Assembly (NCBI GenBank): GCA_012295275.1
Contig: CM022666.1
Coordinates: forward strand, 4,157,887 to 4,221,886
Length of the DNA: 64,000 bases
Reading direction: 5' to 3'
Source: Chrysomallon squamiferum
Lineage: Eukaryota > Mollusca > Gastropoda > Neomphalida > Peltospiridae
The notes beneath the pieces were generated by a model. The model searched no databases and was not told the DNA's origin. It saw nothing but the letters and a program-made list of their open reading frames with translations. The stretch's first letter is position 1, and each line of letters starts with the position of its first letter. Below, one piece after another: positions 1 to 11,682 of the stretch. Made by a program: the position numbers and the translations under genes.

Positions 1-3
1 AAA

Positions 4-62
<59 letters not shown>

Positions 63-85
63 CAACAACAACAATAAATAAATAA
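1..85. repeat. (ATA)n/(AAC)n microsatellite at the array edge
   Basis: Perfect AAT-type trinucleotide repeat over the first 58 bases, passing into AAC and AAAT runs. In the other units the equivalent place holds unique sequence, so this microsatellite either replaced the left edge of unit A or marks a junction. The array may continue outside the window. Confidence 0.85.
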
Positions 86-503
86 ATGACTATGATGATA
101 ATAATAATATACACAATAATTTTTACTTACTTTGATCATCGAAACGTAATAATAATGGAAACTAATGACAACGGCTCTATGACGTCACGAGTAATGTCGC
201 GCATTTTCTTTACTGTTCTCACAAGCGTGTATTTGTGTGATCAGAAAAAACACTGACAAAAAAGAAGGTGATACTAGATCAGACTAGTACGTCGGCGGTG
301 ACAACTATAACATGGTATCCATCACCTCGACCGCCTAACATCTTTAGTTAATCATTTTCCATAAATTATGTTAATTTAATAACGTAATATATTTGGTTAC
401 TACGTCATATGAAAATAATAATAATAATAACGTTGCAGCCTGTTTTTATTCTATCCTTTGACTAAGAATTAAATGGAAACTGAATACAAATGCTATATTT
501 ATG

Positions 504-540
<37 letters not shown>

Positions 541-823
541 CTGTATGATTGATTTTCTCAGGGTCAGCTCTATGTCGTTTATTCATTAAAATTCCTTTCT
601 TATAATTCTAAACACTTAGTTACGTGGGGGCGGAGAAATTAGGGCGCGGCATTTTTTCTCTTTTACTTTTTTTTTTTTTTTTTTTTTTTTTATCAAAATG
701 TATCCATAAAATGTACGATAACAAACTTATTGTAATAACACTGAATGGAGGTGTGTTTAAATAACAAATGTGTAATTTCAGAATAATTATATCAAAAAGT
801 AAATTTCACGTCTGTGGCCTTTC

Positions 824-850
824 TCGGTGACATTCGTTCAGCTTCACCGA
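824..850. promoter_or_regulatory. Conserved hairpin 3' of methyltransferase copy A
   Basis: Perfect 7-bp inverted repeat TCGGTGA/TCACCGA with a 13-nt loop, about 420 nt past the stop codon. It recurs at 5223-5249, and with a 6-bp stem at 9594-9619 and 13966-13991. Read on the minus strand it lies in the likely 3' UTR. Function unknown. Confidence 0.45.
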
Positions 851-1271
851 TTTTTTATTATTTTTATCATTAGCTTAGCAAAATATTTTATTTCACGGAC
901 GTAACAAGACTCTTTTTGAAACGAGGCAAAATATGATGTCCTTGGAATCAATTATATCCTTTGTAGCAAAGATGTCGAGTGAGTTCAAGCAATAACAGTA
1001 CATACACGAATTCATTCAGTGGATATCGTTTCTGTCTGAATAGAGATTTATATTTTATATTTTTAAAAGAAAATCTTTATCTGAGAAAAATAATAAATAA
1101 ACAATAAAAAATAAAAAAATAAAATAAAATTCGTTTCTTATCATAATTCTTACTCATGTCAACTGAAGAATGAAAAGCACGGCTTTTAGGCTGTTATACA
1201 CTAAAACCAAGAAGACGATTATGAATATTTTAATATAAAGTCAACAAAGTACAGTATAACATATTTAAAAT

Positions 1272-2256
1272 TTATCGCTTGATTTCTTTTTTCCAAAACA
1301 CATTGAAAGGCCAACTGCTGTAATATCTGATATCCAGCTGATGTCCCTTCCAGTCAACTGAGTACGGCACGAACTGTTTTCTTGTAAGGAAATCTATGAT
1401 TTCTTTACCATAATGGCCGGTTCTGTAGTATTCCCATTCCATAAGAATGCCCTGGACATCCAGTCGCTGGAAGAGAAGATTCCCTCCTTTAAGGACAAAA
1501 TATTCGTGCGTTTCTACGTCCAGTTTTATAAACACTTTCTGAAAGTCGATCACGGAAAGCAATTCATCCGCCGGCACAGCCTCGATTTGATGGCGAGGAT
1601 ATTTGACCTTTTCGACGTTGGAATCAGTTTCTTCGACATGGGTTCCGCCAAGGTTGCCGATTCGTCTTCTGACGGCCATTTTTTTTGTGATAGTCAGACA
1701 GTGCCGCGAATACGACTGTGACGTAGTCCACAAGACCGTTTCGTTGAACAGACCGGCACAGTCTGATGACGTTTTCCACAAGGGGATCCACGGCTATGAC
1801 CTTTCGCCCCATCCGAGCCGCTGTCAAAGCGAAGGTCCCTAGATGAGCTCCAAAATCCAGTAACGCCATGTCTGGATCCGAATCCAGCTCTTCGAACATC
1901 AGATCCAGTCCCTGTTTGTCCCAGGTTCCAGAGTCTCTCAGACTGACGGACACAAAAAGATCGTCTTTAAAAGGATGAACATAAATTTTAACATCGCCTG
2001 CAGGAGATTTCAAAATGGAGGAATCAAAATTGTAGTCTTTGGAACAAAATCGGTTAGCTGTCCTCCATGTATTTCCGCTCCATCTGAGAACTGTTGTTTC
2101 TTTTTCAAAATTAAATTTTGTCTGCACTTTGTTGTTTGGTTTCAATATCAACATGTACAGAGCCAACATGGTACAGAAAATTAGGAGAAAAATCAGAAAA
2201 CGTTTTCTAATAGTTAAAATATTAATTAGCGAATTTACTGCATTCAACATCGACAT
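1272..2256 (-). pseudogene. FkbM-family methyltransferase copy A, one frameshift
   Basis: Same gene as the intact copies at 5671-6654 and 10043-11026, but 985 nt long instead of 984. The T-run at 1679-1686 has 8 T where B, C and D have 7. This shifts the frame after about residue 192 and splits the reading frame into 2256-1624 and 1781-1272. The SAM-binding motif (LLDFGAHLGTFAL) is in the first part and the KLDVE motif in the second. Substitutions relative to B and C include N43K, L48F and V67A. It may be a true pseudogene, or the extra T may be a sequencing error in a homopolymer, since everything else is intact. Confidence 0.75.
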
Positions 2257-2812
2257 CTTTTGGTTTAAGAGTGATAGCTTTTTCTTTTTCTTCTTCTATT
2301 TGTTGTTGTTGTTCTTATTATTTGTTATTTATTTTGTTCTGTCTTATCCCAGTTAATTCTATTGTTTTTTTATTTGACTGTTGGTTTGTTTGATTATTAC
2401 GAAAGTAAAATAAAATAAAAATATCAGCCGAATTTGTTTTCTACTTTCAAGGAAATATTGTCTTCATTTTTTTGCCTTTATCGTTTTGTTGTTGTTGTTT
2501 TTTTCTTCACAGAAGCAGATATCTACAAATAAAAATACTTATTGTTATTTTAGTACGATGCCATTTGAATTAAACGCAGTAAAAATAAAAAAATATAATA
2601 AAACATTAAACTGGAAAAGCTTTGAAAACTGATATTAATTTTTATATTTAATATTAGAAAAAATTACGTAGATGTATTCAAAAGGTTTGGGCGATCTCAC
2701 ACCCTTTTCAGTGCAAATCCTTTAACGCATACATAAATACACACACGCAGGCACGCACGCAAACAGGCAACACAGACACACACAGACAGACGTATATTCG
2801 GGTATAGTTACA

Positions 2813-2914
2813 AATCCTGTAACGTTAAATAAAAAATCGCAGCAACAGTCGCCTAAACTACGGACAAAGAATGATGAGGTCAACAATAACGTGACGCACA
2901 TCTGTTACAGGATT
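2813..2914. repeat. Inverted-repeat module upstream of copy A
   Basis: Arms AATCCTGTAAC (2813-2823) and GTTACAGGATT (2904-2914) are perfect 11-bp reverse complements about 80 nt apart. The interior has TGAGGTCA where the other units have the CRE palindrome TGACGTCA. It lies about 560-660 bp upstream of the copy A start codon. Confidence 0.7.
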
Positions 2915-5670
2915 GTAAAGGGAACGTACAAACAATTATAATTATATCCACAGTAATTAATGCACTAATATTCAAATTAACAATATATCTCTAGAAAAGA
3001 AATTCTATAGGATTGAAGTTTTGAAAGAAGAAGAAGAAGAAAAGAAGTTTGAAGTAGAAGAAAAAGTGTTTTCCAAATAAACATTAAAAAAAAAAAAAAA
3101 CCTTAAATATAAACCCCTTCAATCCATGTATGTAATTCTTTCTCTAAAAAACGTATCATTATTATGTGCGTGTGCACGTGTTTTCATTCATTAAATGCGA
3201 AATAGATTTCATTTCAGGACATTACACAGGAGATTATTCAACTAGTAATTTTTTTAATCTGAAAATTCAGTTTGCTATTGGGAGCAGATAACAGAAATCT
3301 TACTGAAGTATCTATTGTCTACTCTGTAATATAAGTTCTACCATAATAATTTATAATTCAGTAATATCATGTAAAACAAAACCGACAAGTTATAACGAGT
3401 CGAATTTACAATGGACAAAGGCATCTTACAGCAAAACTACGCTATGGTCACCTGTACAGACGCTTCCCACCCACCTGATGTAATCTCACACCTAAAATTT
3501 TCCCACATGATCTAAAGGAAAGGATTTGGTAGTTTAGTCATCTGTTACAAATTCCCATTCGGTGTAATAATATTTATATTTCCTAATGAAAATGTTTAGA
3601 TCAAGTGGGAAGACAGCAAACAAAGCTACTGCATTATGTAACCAATTTGTGAAAACTACCCTACCTACCTTGCCAGTCTCCCAGCATGCAAGTCCTCTTG
3701 TAAAGTTATTAATTCAATAAAGAAAGATTATCTACTCTTTCTTTCTTTCTTTCTTTTTTTAAGACAACTTAATAAATATATTATTTACGAGAGCTTAGTA
3801 AAATATGCAAATAAAATAAACAAGATAATTTTAACTGTTAGAAACTTGACGAAGGCTAGCTACTAAACATCTCTGACTACTACTAGTATAAAAGCTCACA
3901 TGACCTGGAATTTAAGGTAGGCGAGTGCGGAGGTGTCATCAGAGTAAATCGCATTCACTCCGGCGGTAACTAAGTTGTTCACGATGAAGGCCTATACCAT
4001 TGACTCCGTTTAATTTAGTGCAGTGGGTGATTACTTTAGATTACCCAAATATAATGGAATACTGACATTCAAAGACAATGAATACCAATAATATTAACAT
4101 AAAAGAACAAATGAAAAAAAGTTGCACATATTTTAGGCGCCACCTTTATCTTGCGTGATAATATGTAGTCTGTATCATCTGTACTCGATACCGGGATATC
4201 CGATGAAAAAAACCCACGCCTATCACAAGTCATTATTTCTTTGCAATTGGTATAATAACGGTATAACACATATCCGAAATCTTTTTAACAGAAACAGGAT
4301 AAAACGAAAACAAAAATAAAACATACGAGGAACCTTTTTAGATTACGAAATGGTAATTCACAGCATCCCTGAAAAAATGGAAATGCACTGTCCGACGATT
4401 ATAGGGACAGATAAATCTATATACTACTTTGTGTCCAATGTCAATGTTATTAATGACAAAAATTAATGAAGGTTGTGGTGAATATTATAATATACTGTCT
4501 AGTAACGTAATGACTATGATGATAATAATAATATACAGAATATTTTTTACTTACTTTGATCGTCGAAACGTAATAATAATGGAAACTACTGATAACGGCT
4601 CTATGACATCAACAGTAACTTCGTGCATTTTCTTTACTGTTCTCACAAGCGTGTATTTGTGTGTTCAGAAAAAACACTGACAAAAAAGAATGTGATACAA
4701 CATCAGACTATTATGTCGGCGGTGACAACTACAGTATGGTATCCTTCACCTCGATCGCCTAACATCTTTAGTTAATTATTTTCCATAAATTATGTTAATT
4801 TAATAACGTAATATATTTGGTTACTACGTCATATGAAAATAATAATAATAATGCTGCAGCCTGTTTTTATTCTATCCTTTGACTAAGAATTAAATGGAAA
4901 CTGAATACAAATGCTATATTTATGTCTTACATTTTTTTTTTAATTCTGGTTGAATGATTTTCTCATGGTTAGCTCTATGTCTGTTCATTAAAATTCCTTT
5001 CTTATAATTCTAAACCCTAAGTTCCGTGGGGCCGAAGAATTGAGGGCGAGGATTTATTAATTTTTTGTTTTTGTTTTTTGCTTATGAAATATCAGAATAT
5101 ATCCATAAAAAGAACGATAACAAACTTATTGTAATAACACTGAATGGTGGTGTGTTTAAATAACAAACGTGTAACTTCAGAATGATTATATCAAAAAGTA
5201 AATTTCACGTCTGTGGCCTTTCTCGGTGACATTCGTTCAGCTTCACCGATTTTTTATTATTTTTATCATTAGCTTAGCAAAATATTTTATTTCACGGCCG
5301 TAACAAGACTCTTTTTGAAACGAGGCAAAAAGTGATGTCCTTGGAATCAATTATGTCCTTTGTCGCAAAGATGTCGAGTGAGTTCAAGCAATAACAGTAC
5401 ATACACGAATTCATTCAGTGGATATCGTTTCTGTCTGAATAGAGATTTATATTTTATATTTTTAAAAGAAAATCTTTATCTGAGAAAAATAATAAATAAA
5501 CAATAAAAAATAAAAAAATAAAATAAAATTCGTTTCTTATCATAATTCTTACTCATGTCAACTGAAGAATGAAAAGCACGGCTTTTAGGCTGTTATACAC
5601 TAAAACCAAGAAGACGATTATGAATATTTTAATATAAAGTCAACACAGTACAGAATAACATATTTAAAAT

Positions 5671-6654
5671 TTATCGCTTGATTTCTTTTTTCCAAAACAC
5701 ATTGAAAGGCCAACTGCTGTAATATCTGATATCCAGCTGATGTCCCTTCCAGTCAACTGAGTACGGCACGAACTGTTTTCTTGTAAGGAAATCTATGATT
5801 TCTTTACCATAATGGCCGGTTCTGTAGTATTCCCATTCCATAAGAATGCCCTGGACATCCAGTCGCTGGAAGAGAAGATTCCCTCCTTTAAGGACAAAAT
5901 ATTCGTGCGTTTCTACGTCCAGTTTTATAAACACTTTCTGAAAGTCGATCACGGAAAGCAATTCATCCGCCAGCACAGCCTCGATTTGATGGCGAGGATA
6001 TTTGACCTTTTCGACGTTGGAATCAGTTTCTTCGACATGGGTTCCGCCAAGGTTGCCGATTCGTCTTCTGACGGCCATTTTTTTGTGATAGTCAGACAGT
6101 GCCGCGAATACGACTGTGACGTAGTCCACAAGACCGTTTCGTTGAACAGACCGGCACAGTCTGATGACGTTTTCCACAAGGGGATCCACGGCTATGACCT
6201 TTCGCCCCATCCGAGCCGCTGTCAAAGCGAAGGTCCCTAGATGAGCTCCAAAATCCAGTAACGCCATGTCTGGATCCGAATCCAGCTCTTCGAACATCAG
6301 ATCCAGTCCCTGTTTGTCCCAGGTTCCAGAGTCTCTCAGACTGACAGACACAAAAAGATCGTCTTTAAAAGGATGAACATAAATTTTAACATCGCCTGCA
6401 GGAGATTTCAAAATGGAGGAATCAAAATTGTAGTCTTTGGAACAAAATCGGTTAACTGTCCTCCATGTATTTCCGCTCCATCTGAGAACTGTTGTTTCTT
6501 TTTCAAAATTAAGTTTTGTCTGCACGTTGTTGTTTGGTTTCAATATTAACATGTACAGAGCCAACATGGTACAGAAAATTAGGAGAAAAATCAGAAAACG
6601 TTTTCTAATAGTTAAAATATTAATTAGCGAATTTACTGCATTCAGCATCGACAT
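5671..6654 (-). CDS. FkbM-family methyltransferase copy B, membrane-anchored, intact
   Basis: Single-exon gene of 327 aa. Residues about 20-38 form one hydrophobic segment after a basic stretch (IRKRF), predicting a type II membrane protein with a lumenal or extracellular catalytic domain. The FkbM-type fold is shown by the glycine-rich SAM-binding motif LLDFGAHLGTFAL (132-144), the following VIAVDP (153-158), and IKLDVETHE (243-251). In this family such enzymes are usually sugar or small-molecule O-methyltransferases; the substrate here is unknown. The start is the first Met of MSMLN; a second Met two codons later is possible. Copy B has Leu at residue 228 where the other copies have Pro. 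The long plus-strand open frame over this gene (5812-6240) is an antisense shadow. Confidence 0.85.
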   Translation of the reverse strand: MSMLNAVNSLINILTIRKRFLIFLLIFCTMLALYMLILKPNNNVQTKLNFEKETTVLRWSGNTWRTVNRFCSKDYNFDSSILKSPAGDVKIYVHPFKDDLFVSVSLRDSGTWDKQGLDLMFEELDSDPDMALLDFGAHLGTFALTAARMGRKVIAVDPLVENVIRLCRSVQRNGLVDYVTVVFAALSDYHKKMAVRRRIGNLGGTHVEETDSNVEKVKYPRHQIEAVLADELLSVIDFQKVFIKLDVETHEYFVLKGGNLLFQRLDVQGILMEWEYYRTGHYGKEIIDFLTRKQFVPYSVDWKGHQLDIRYYSSWPFNVFWKKEIKR

Positions 6655-7209
6655 CTTTTGGTTTAAGAGTGATAGCGTTTTCTTTTTCTTCTTCTATTTG
6701 TTGTTGTTGTTATTATTTGTTATTTATTTTGTTCTGTCTTATCCCAGTTAATTCTATTGTTTATTGGTTTGTTTGTTGGTTTGTTTGATTATTACGAAAG
6801 TAAAATAAAATAAAAATATCAGCCGAATTTGTTTTCTACTTTCAAGGAAATATTGTATTCATTTTTATTGCCTTTATCGTTTTGTTGTTGTTGTTTTTTT
6901 CTTCACAGAAGCAGATATCTACAAATAAAAATACTTATTGTTATTTTAGTACGATGCCATTTGAATTAAACGCAGTAAAAATAAAACAAATATAATAAAA
7001 CATTAAACTGGAAAAGCTTTGAAAACTGATATTAATTTTTATATTTAATATTAGAAAAAATACGTAGATGTATTCAAAAGGTTTTGGGCGATCTCACACC
7101 CTTTTCAGTGCAAATCCTTTAACGCATACATAAATACACACACGCAGGCACGCACGCAAACAGGCAACACAGACACACACAGACAGACGTATATTCGGGT
7201 ATAGTTACA

Positions 7210-7310
7210 AATCCTGTAACGTTAAATAAAAATCGCAGCAACAGTCGCCTAAACTACGGACAAAGACTGATGACGTCAACAATAACGTGACACACATCTG
7301 TTACAGGATT
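7210..7310. promoter_or_regulatory. Inverted-repeat module with CRE, upstream of copy B
   Basis: Arms AATCCTGTAAC (7210-7220) and GTTACAGGATT (7300-7310). Between them lies a perfect TGACGTCA CRE palindrome (7271-7278). The module is about 560-660 bp upstream of the gene start and recurs in every unit. It could be a cis-regulatory module or a MITE remnant copied along with the array. Confidence 0.5.
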
Positions 7311-8281
7311 GTAAAGGGAACGTACAAACAATTATAATTATATCCACAGTAATTAATGCACTAATATTCAAATTAACAATATATCTCTAGAAAAGAAATT
7401 CTATAGGATTGAAGTTTTGAAAGAAGAAGAAGAAGAAAAGAAGTTTGACGTAGAAGAAAAAGTGTTTTCCAAACAAAAATTTAAAAAAAAAACCTGAAAT
7501 ATAAACCCCTTCAATCCATGTATGTAATTCTTTCTCTAAAAAACGTATCATTATTATGTGCGTGTGCACGTGTTTTCATTCATTAAATGCGAAATAGATT
7601 TCATTTCAGGACATTACACAGGAGATTATTCAACTAGTAATTCTTTTTAATCTGAAAATGCAGTTTGCTATTGGGAGCAGATAACAGAAATCTTACTGAA
7701 GTATCTATTGTCTACTCTGTAATATAAGTTCTACCATAATAATTTATAATTCAATAATATCATGTAAAAAAAAAAAACGACAAGTTATAATGAGTCGAAT
7801 TTACAATGGACAAAGGCATCTTACAGCAAAACCACGCTATGGTCACCTATACAGACGCTTCCCACCCACCTGATGTAATTTCACACCTAAAATTTTCTCA
7901 CATGATGTAAAGGAGAGGATTCGGTAGTTTAGTCATCTGTTACAAATTCCCATTCGGTGTAATGATATTTATATTTCCTAATGAAAATGTTTAGATCAAG
8001 TGGGAAGACAGCAAACAAAGCTACTGCATTATGTAACCAATTTGTGAAAACTACCCTACCTACCTTGCCAGTCTCCCAGCATGCATATCCTCTTGTAAAG
8101 TTATTAATTCAATAAAGAAAGATTATCTACTCTTTCTTTCTTTCTTTCTTTTTTTAAGACAACTTAATAAATATATTATTTACGAGAGCTTAGTAAAATA
8201 TGCAAATAAAATAAACAAGATAATTTTAACTGTTAGAAACTTGACGAAGGCTAGCTACTAAACATCTCTGACTACTACTAG

Positions 8282-8289
8282 TATAAAAG
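8282..8289 (+). promoter_or_regulatory. Conserved TATAAAAG motif, plus strand, unit B
   Basis: TATAAAAG in a conserved CTACTAGTATAAAAGCTC context, repeated at 3887-3894 and 12654-12661 and changed to TATAAAAA at 17090-17097. It points away from the methyltransferase of its own unit and toward the tail of the next. The only nearby ATG (8390) opens a 9-codon frame. A noncoding or spliced transcript is possible but not shown. Confidence 0.3.
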
Positions 8290-10042
8290 CTCACATGACC
8301 TGGAATTTAAGAAGTAGGTGAAGGTAGGCGAGTGCGGAGGTGTCATCAGAGTAAATCGCATTCACTCCGGCGGTAACTAAGTTGTTCACGATGAAGGCCT
8401 ATACCATTTACTCCGTTTAATTTAGTGCAGTGGGTGATTACTTTAGATTACCCAAATATAATGGAATACTGACATTCAAAGACAATGAATACCAATAATA
8501 TTAACATAAAAGAACAAATGAAAAAAAGTTGCACATATTTTAGACGCGAGCTTTATCTTGCGTGATAATATGTAGTCTGTATCATCTGTACTCGATACCG
8601 GGATATCCGATGAAAAAAAACCACGCCTATCACAAGTCATTATTTCTTTGCAATTGGTATAATAACGGTATAACACATATCCGAAATCTTTTTAACAGAA
8701 ACAGGATAAAACGAAAACAAAAATAAAACATACGAGGAACCTTTTTAGATTACGAAATGGTAATTCACAGCATCCCTGAAAAAATGGAAATGCACTGTCC
8801 GACGATTATAGGGACAGATAAATCTATATACTACTTTGTGTCCAATGTCAATGTTATTAATGACAAAAATTAATGAAGGTTGTGGTGAATATTATAATAT
8901 ACTGTCTAGTAACGTAATGACTATGATGATAATAATAATATACACAATAATTTTTACTTACTTTGATCGTCGAAACGCAATAATAATGGAAACTACTGAC
9001 AACGGCTCTATGACATCAACAGTAACTTCGCGCATTTTCTTTACTGTTCTCACAAGCGTGTATTTGTGTGTTCAGAAAAAATAATGACAAAAAAGAATGT
9101 GATACAACATCAGACTATTATGTCGGCGGTGACAACTACAGTATGGTATCCATCAGCTCGATCGCCTAACATCTTTGGTTAATCATTTTCCATAAATTAT
9201 GTTAATTTAATTACGTAATATATTTGGTTACTACGTCATATGAATTAAATGGAAACTGAATACAAATGCTATATTTATGTCTTGAATTTTTATTTTTTTT
9301 ATTTTTATTTTAATTCTATATGAATGATTTTCTCCTGATCAGCTCTATGTTATTTGCTGATTAAAATTCCGTTCTTATAATTCTAAACCCTTAGTTACGT
9401 GGGGGCGGAGAAATTAGGGCGCGGCATTTTTTTCTTTTAATTTTTTTTGTTTTTTTTTGTTATCAAAATGTATCCATAAAAAGTACGATCACAAACTTAT
9501 TGTAATAACACTGAATGGAGGTGTGTTTAAATAACAAATGTGTAATTTCAGAATGATTATATCAAAAAGTAAATTTCACGTCTGTGGCCTTTCTCGGTGA
9601 CATTCGTTCAGCTTCACCGTTTTTTTTATTATTTTTATCATTAGCTTAGCAAAATATTTTAGTTCACGGCCGTAACAAGACTCTTTTTGAAACGAGGCAA
9701 AAAATGATGTCCTTGGAATCAATTATGTCCTTTGTCGCAAAGATGTCGAGTGAGTTCAAGCAATAACAGTACATACACGAATCCATTCAGTGGATATCGT
9801 TTCTGTCTGAATAGAGATTTATATTTTATATTTTTAAAAGAAAATCTTTATCTGAGAAAAATAATAAATAAACAATAAAAAATAAAAAAATAAAATAAAA
9901 TTCGTTTCTTATCATAATTCTTACTCATGTCAACTGAAGAATGAAAAGCACGGCTTTTAGGCTGTTATACACTAAAACCAAGAAGACGATTATGAATATT
10001 TTAATATAAAGTCAACACAGTACAGAATAACATATTTAAAAT

Positions 10043-11026
10043 TTATCGCTTGATTTCTTTTTTCCAAAACACATTGAAAGGCCAACTGCTGTAATATCTG
10101 ATATCCAGCTGATGTCCCTTCCAGTCAACTGAGTACGGCACGAACTGTTTTCTTGTAAGGAAATCTATGATTTCTTTACCATAATGGCCGGTTCTGTAGT
10201 ATTCCCATTCCATAAGAATGCCCTGGACATCCAGTCGCTGGAAGAGAAGATTCCCTCCTTTAAGGACAAAATATTCGTGCGTTTCTACGTCCAGTTTTAT
10301 AAACACTTTCTGAAAGTCGATCACGGAAAGCAATTCATCCGCCGGCACAGCCTCGATTTGATGGCGAGGATATTTGACCTTTTCGACGTTGGAATCAGTT
10401 TCTTCGACATGGGTTCCGCCAAGGTTGCCGATTCGTCTTCTGACGGCCATTTTTTTGTGATAGTCAGACAGTGCCGCGAATACGACTGTGACGTAGTCCA
10501 CAAGACCGTTTCGTTGAACAGACCGGCACAGTCTGATGACGTTTTCCACAAGGGGATCCACGGCTATGACCTTTCGCCCCATCCGAGCCGCTGTCAAAGC
10601 GAAGGTCCCTAGATGAGCTCCAAAATCCAGTAACGCCATGTCTGGATCCGAATCCAGCTCTTCGAACATCAGATCCAGTCCCTGTTTGTCCCAGGTTCCA
10701 GAGTCTCTCAGACTGACAGACACAAAAAGATCGTCTTTAAAAGGATGAACATAAATTTTAACATCGCCTGCAGGAGATTTCAAAATGGAGGAATCAAAAT
10801 TGTAGTCTTTGGAACAAAATCGGTTAACTGTCCTCCATGTATTTCCGCTCCATCTGAGAACTGTTGTTTCTTTTTCAAAATTAAGTTTTGTCTGCACGTT
10901 GTTGTTTGGTTTCAATATTAACATGTACAGAGCCAACATGGTACAGAAAATTAGGAGAAAAATCAGAAAACGTTTTCTAATAGTTAAAATATTAATTAGC
11001 GAATTTACTGCATTCAACATCGACAT
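10043..11026 (-). CDS. FkbM-family methyltransferase copy C, membrane-anchored, intact
   Basis: 327 aa, identical to copy B except Pro instead of Leu at residue 228. It has the same N-terminal anchor (about 20-38), SAM motif (132-144) and KLDVE motif (244-248). There is no intron, and the frame is open from MSMLN to the terminal KKEIKR. The near-identity with copy B, extending through flanking DNA, points to very recent duplication or gene conversion. Transcription of this particular copy cannot be judged from sequence. Confidence 0.86.
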   Translation of the reverse strand: MSMLNAVNSLINILTIRKRFLIFLLIFCTMLALYMLILKPNNNVQTKLNFEKETTVLRWSGNTWRTVNRFCSKDYNFDSSILKSPAGDVKIYVHPFKDDLFVSVSLRDSGTWDKQGLDLMFEELDSDPDMALLDFGAHLGTFALTAARMGRKVIAVDPLVENVIRLCRSVQRNGLVDYVTVVFAALSDYHKKMAVRRRIGNLGGTHVEETDSNVEKVKYPRHQIEAVPADELLSVIDFQKVFIKLDVETHEYFVLKGGNLLFQRLDVQGILMEWEYYRTGHYGKEIIDFLTRKQFVPYSVDWKGHQLDIRYYSSWPFNVFWKKEIKR

Positions 11027-11580
11027 CTTTTGGTTTAAGAGTGATAGCTTTTTCTTTTTCTTCTTCTATTTGTTGTTGTTGTTATTATTTGTTATTTATT
11101 TTGTTCTGTCTTATCCCAGTTAATTCTATTGTTTATTGGTTTGTTTGTTGGTTTGTTTGATTATTACGAAAGTAAAATAAAATAAAAATATCAGCCGAAT
11201 TTGTTTTCTACTTTCAAGGAAATATTGTATTCATTTTTATTGCCTTTATCGTTTTGTTGTTGTTGTTTTTTTCTTCACAGAAGCAGATATCTACAAATAA
11301 AAATACTTATTGTTATTTTAGTACGATGCCATTTGCATTAAACGCAGAAAAAATAAAAAAAATATAATAAAACATTAAACTGGAAAAGCTTTGAAAACTG
11401 ATATTAATTTTTATATTTAATATTAGAAAAAATACGTAGATGTATTCAAAAGGTTTGGGCGATCTCACACCCTTTTCAGTGCAAATCCTTTAACGCATAC
11501 ATAAATACACACACGCAGGCACGCACGCAAACAGGCAACACAGACACACACAGACAGACGTATATTCGGGTATAGTTACA

Positions 11581-11682
11581 AATCCTGTAACGTTAAATAA
11601 AAAATCGCAGCAACAGTCGCCTAAACTACGGACAAAGACTGATGACGTCAACAATAACGTGACACACATCTGTTACAGGATT
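11581..11682. promoter_or_regulatory. Inverted-repeat module with CRE, upstream of copy C
   Basis: Arms 11581-11591 and 11672-11682, with TGACGTCA at 11643-11650. Same arrangement and distance as in unit B. Confidence 0.5.

Larger units (their letters stand above)
86..4509. repeat. Tandem unit A (~4.42 kb) of the methyltransferase array
   Basis: Starts at the anchor ATGACTATGATGATAATAAT, which recurs at 4510, 8917 and 13289. It holds a frameshifted minus-strand FkbM methyltransferase gene, about 2.3 kb of upstream DNA and about 1.2 kb of downstream DNA. It is the most diverged of the first three units: it keeps about 37 bp after position 412 that C and D lack, has two T-runs not seen in the others, and has lost the CRE palindrome present upstream of the gene in B, C and D. 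Confidence 0.9.
4510..8916. repeat. Tandem unit B (~4.41 kb) of the methyltransferase array
   Basis: Second unit, with an intact methyltransferase gene. From about 7041 to its end it matches unit C almost base for base at a constant offset of 4,372 bp. Its first few hundred bases instead resemble unit A, with the ~37-bp stretch near 4840 retained. Confidence 0.92.

Noticed and set aside
5812-6240. 142-aa plus-strand open frame repeated over each methyltransferase copy (also 10184-10612, 14556-14984)
   Set aside because: Entirely antisense to a well-supported coding region. Its conservation follows from conservation of the sense gene, and it has no recognisable domain.
8476-9084. Short open frames of 66 and 82 aa in the spacers, repeated in units A-C
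   Set aside because: They change by substitutions and altered stops between copies, have low-complexity composition and are lost in unit D. Identity between B and C only reflects recent duplication.
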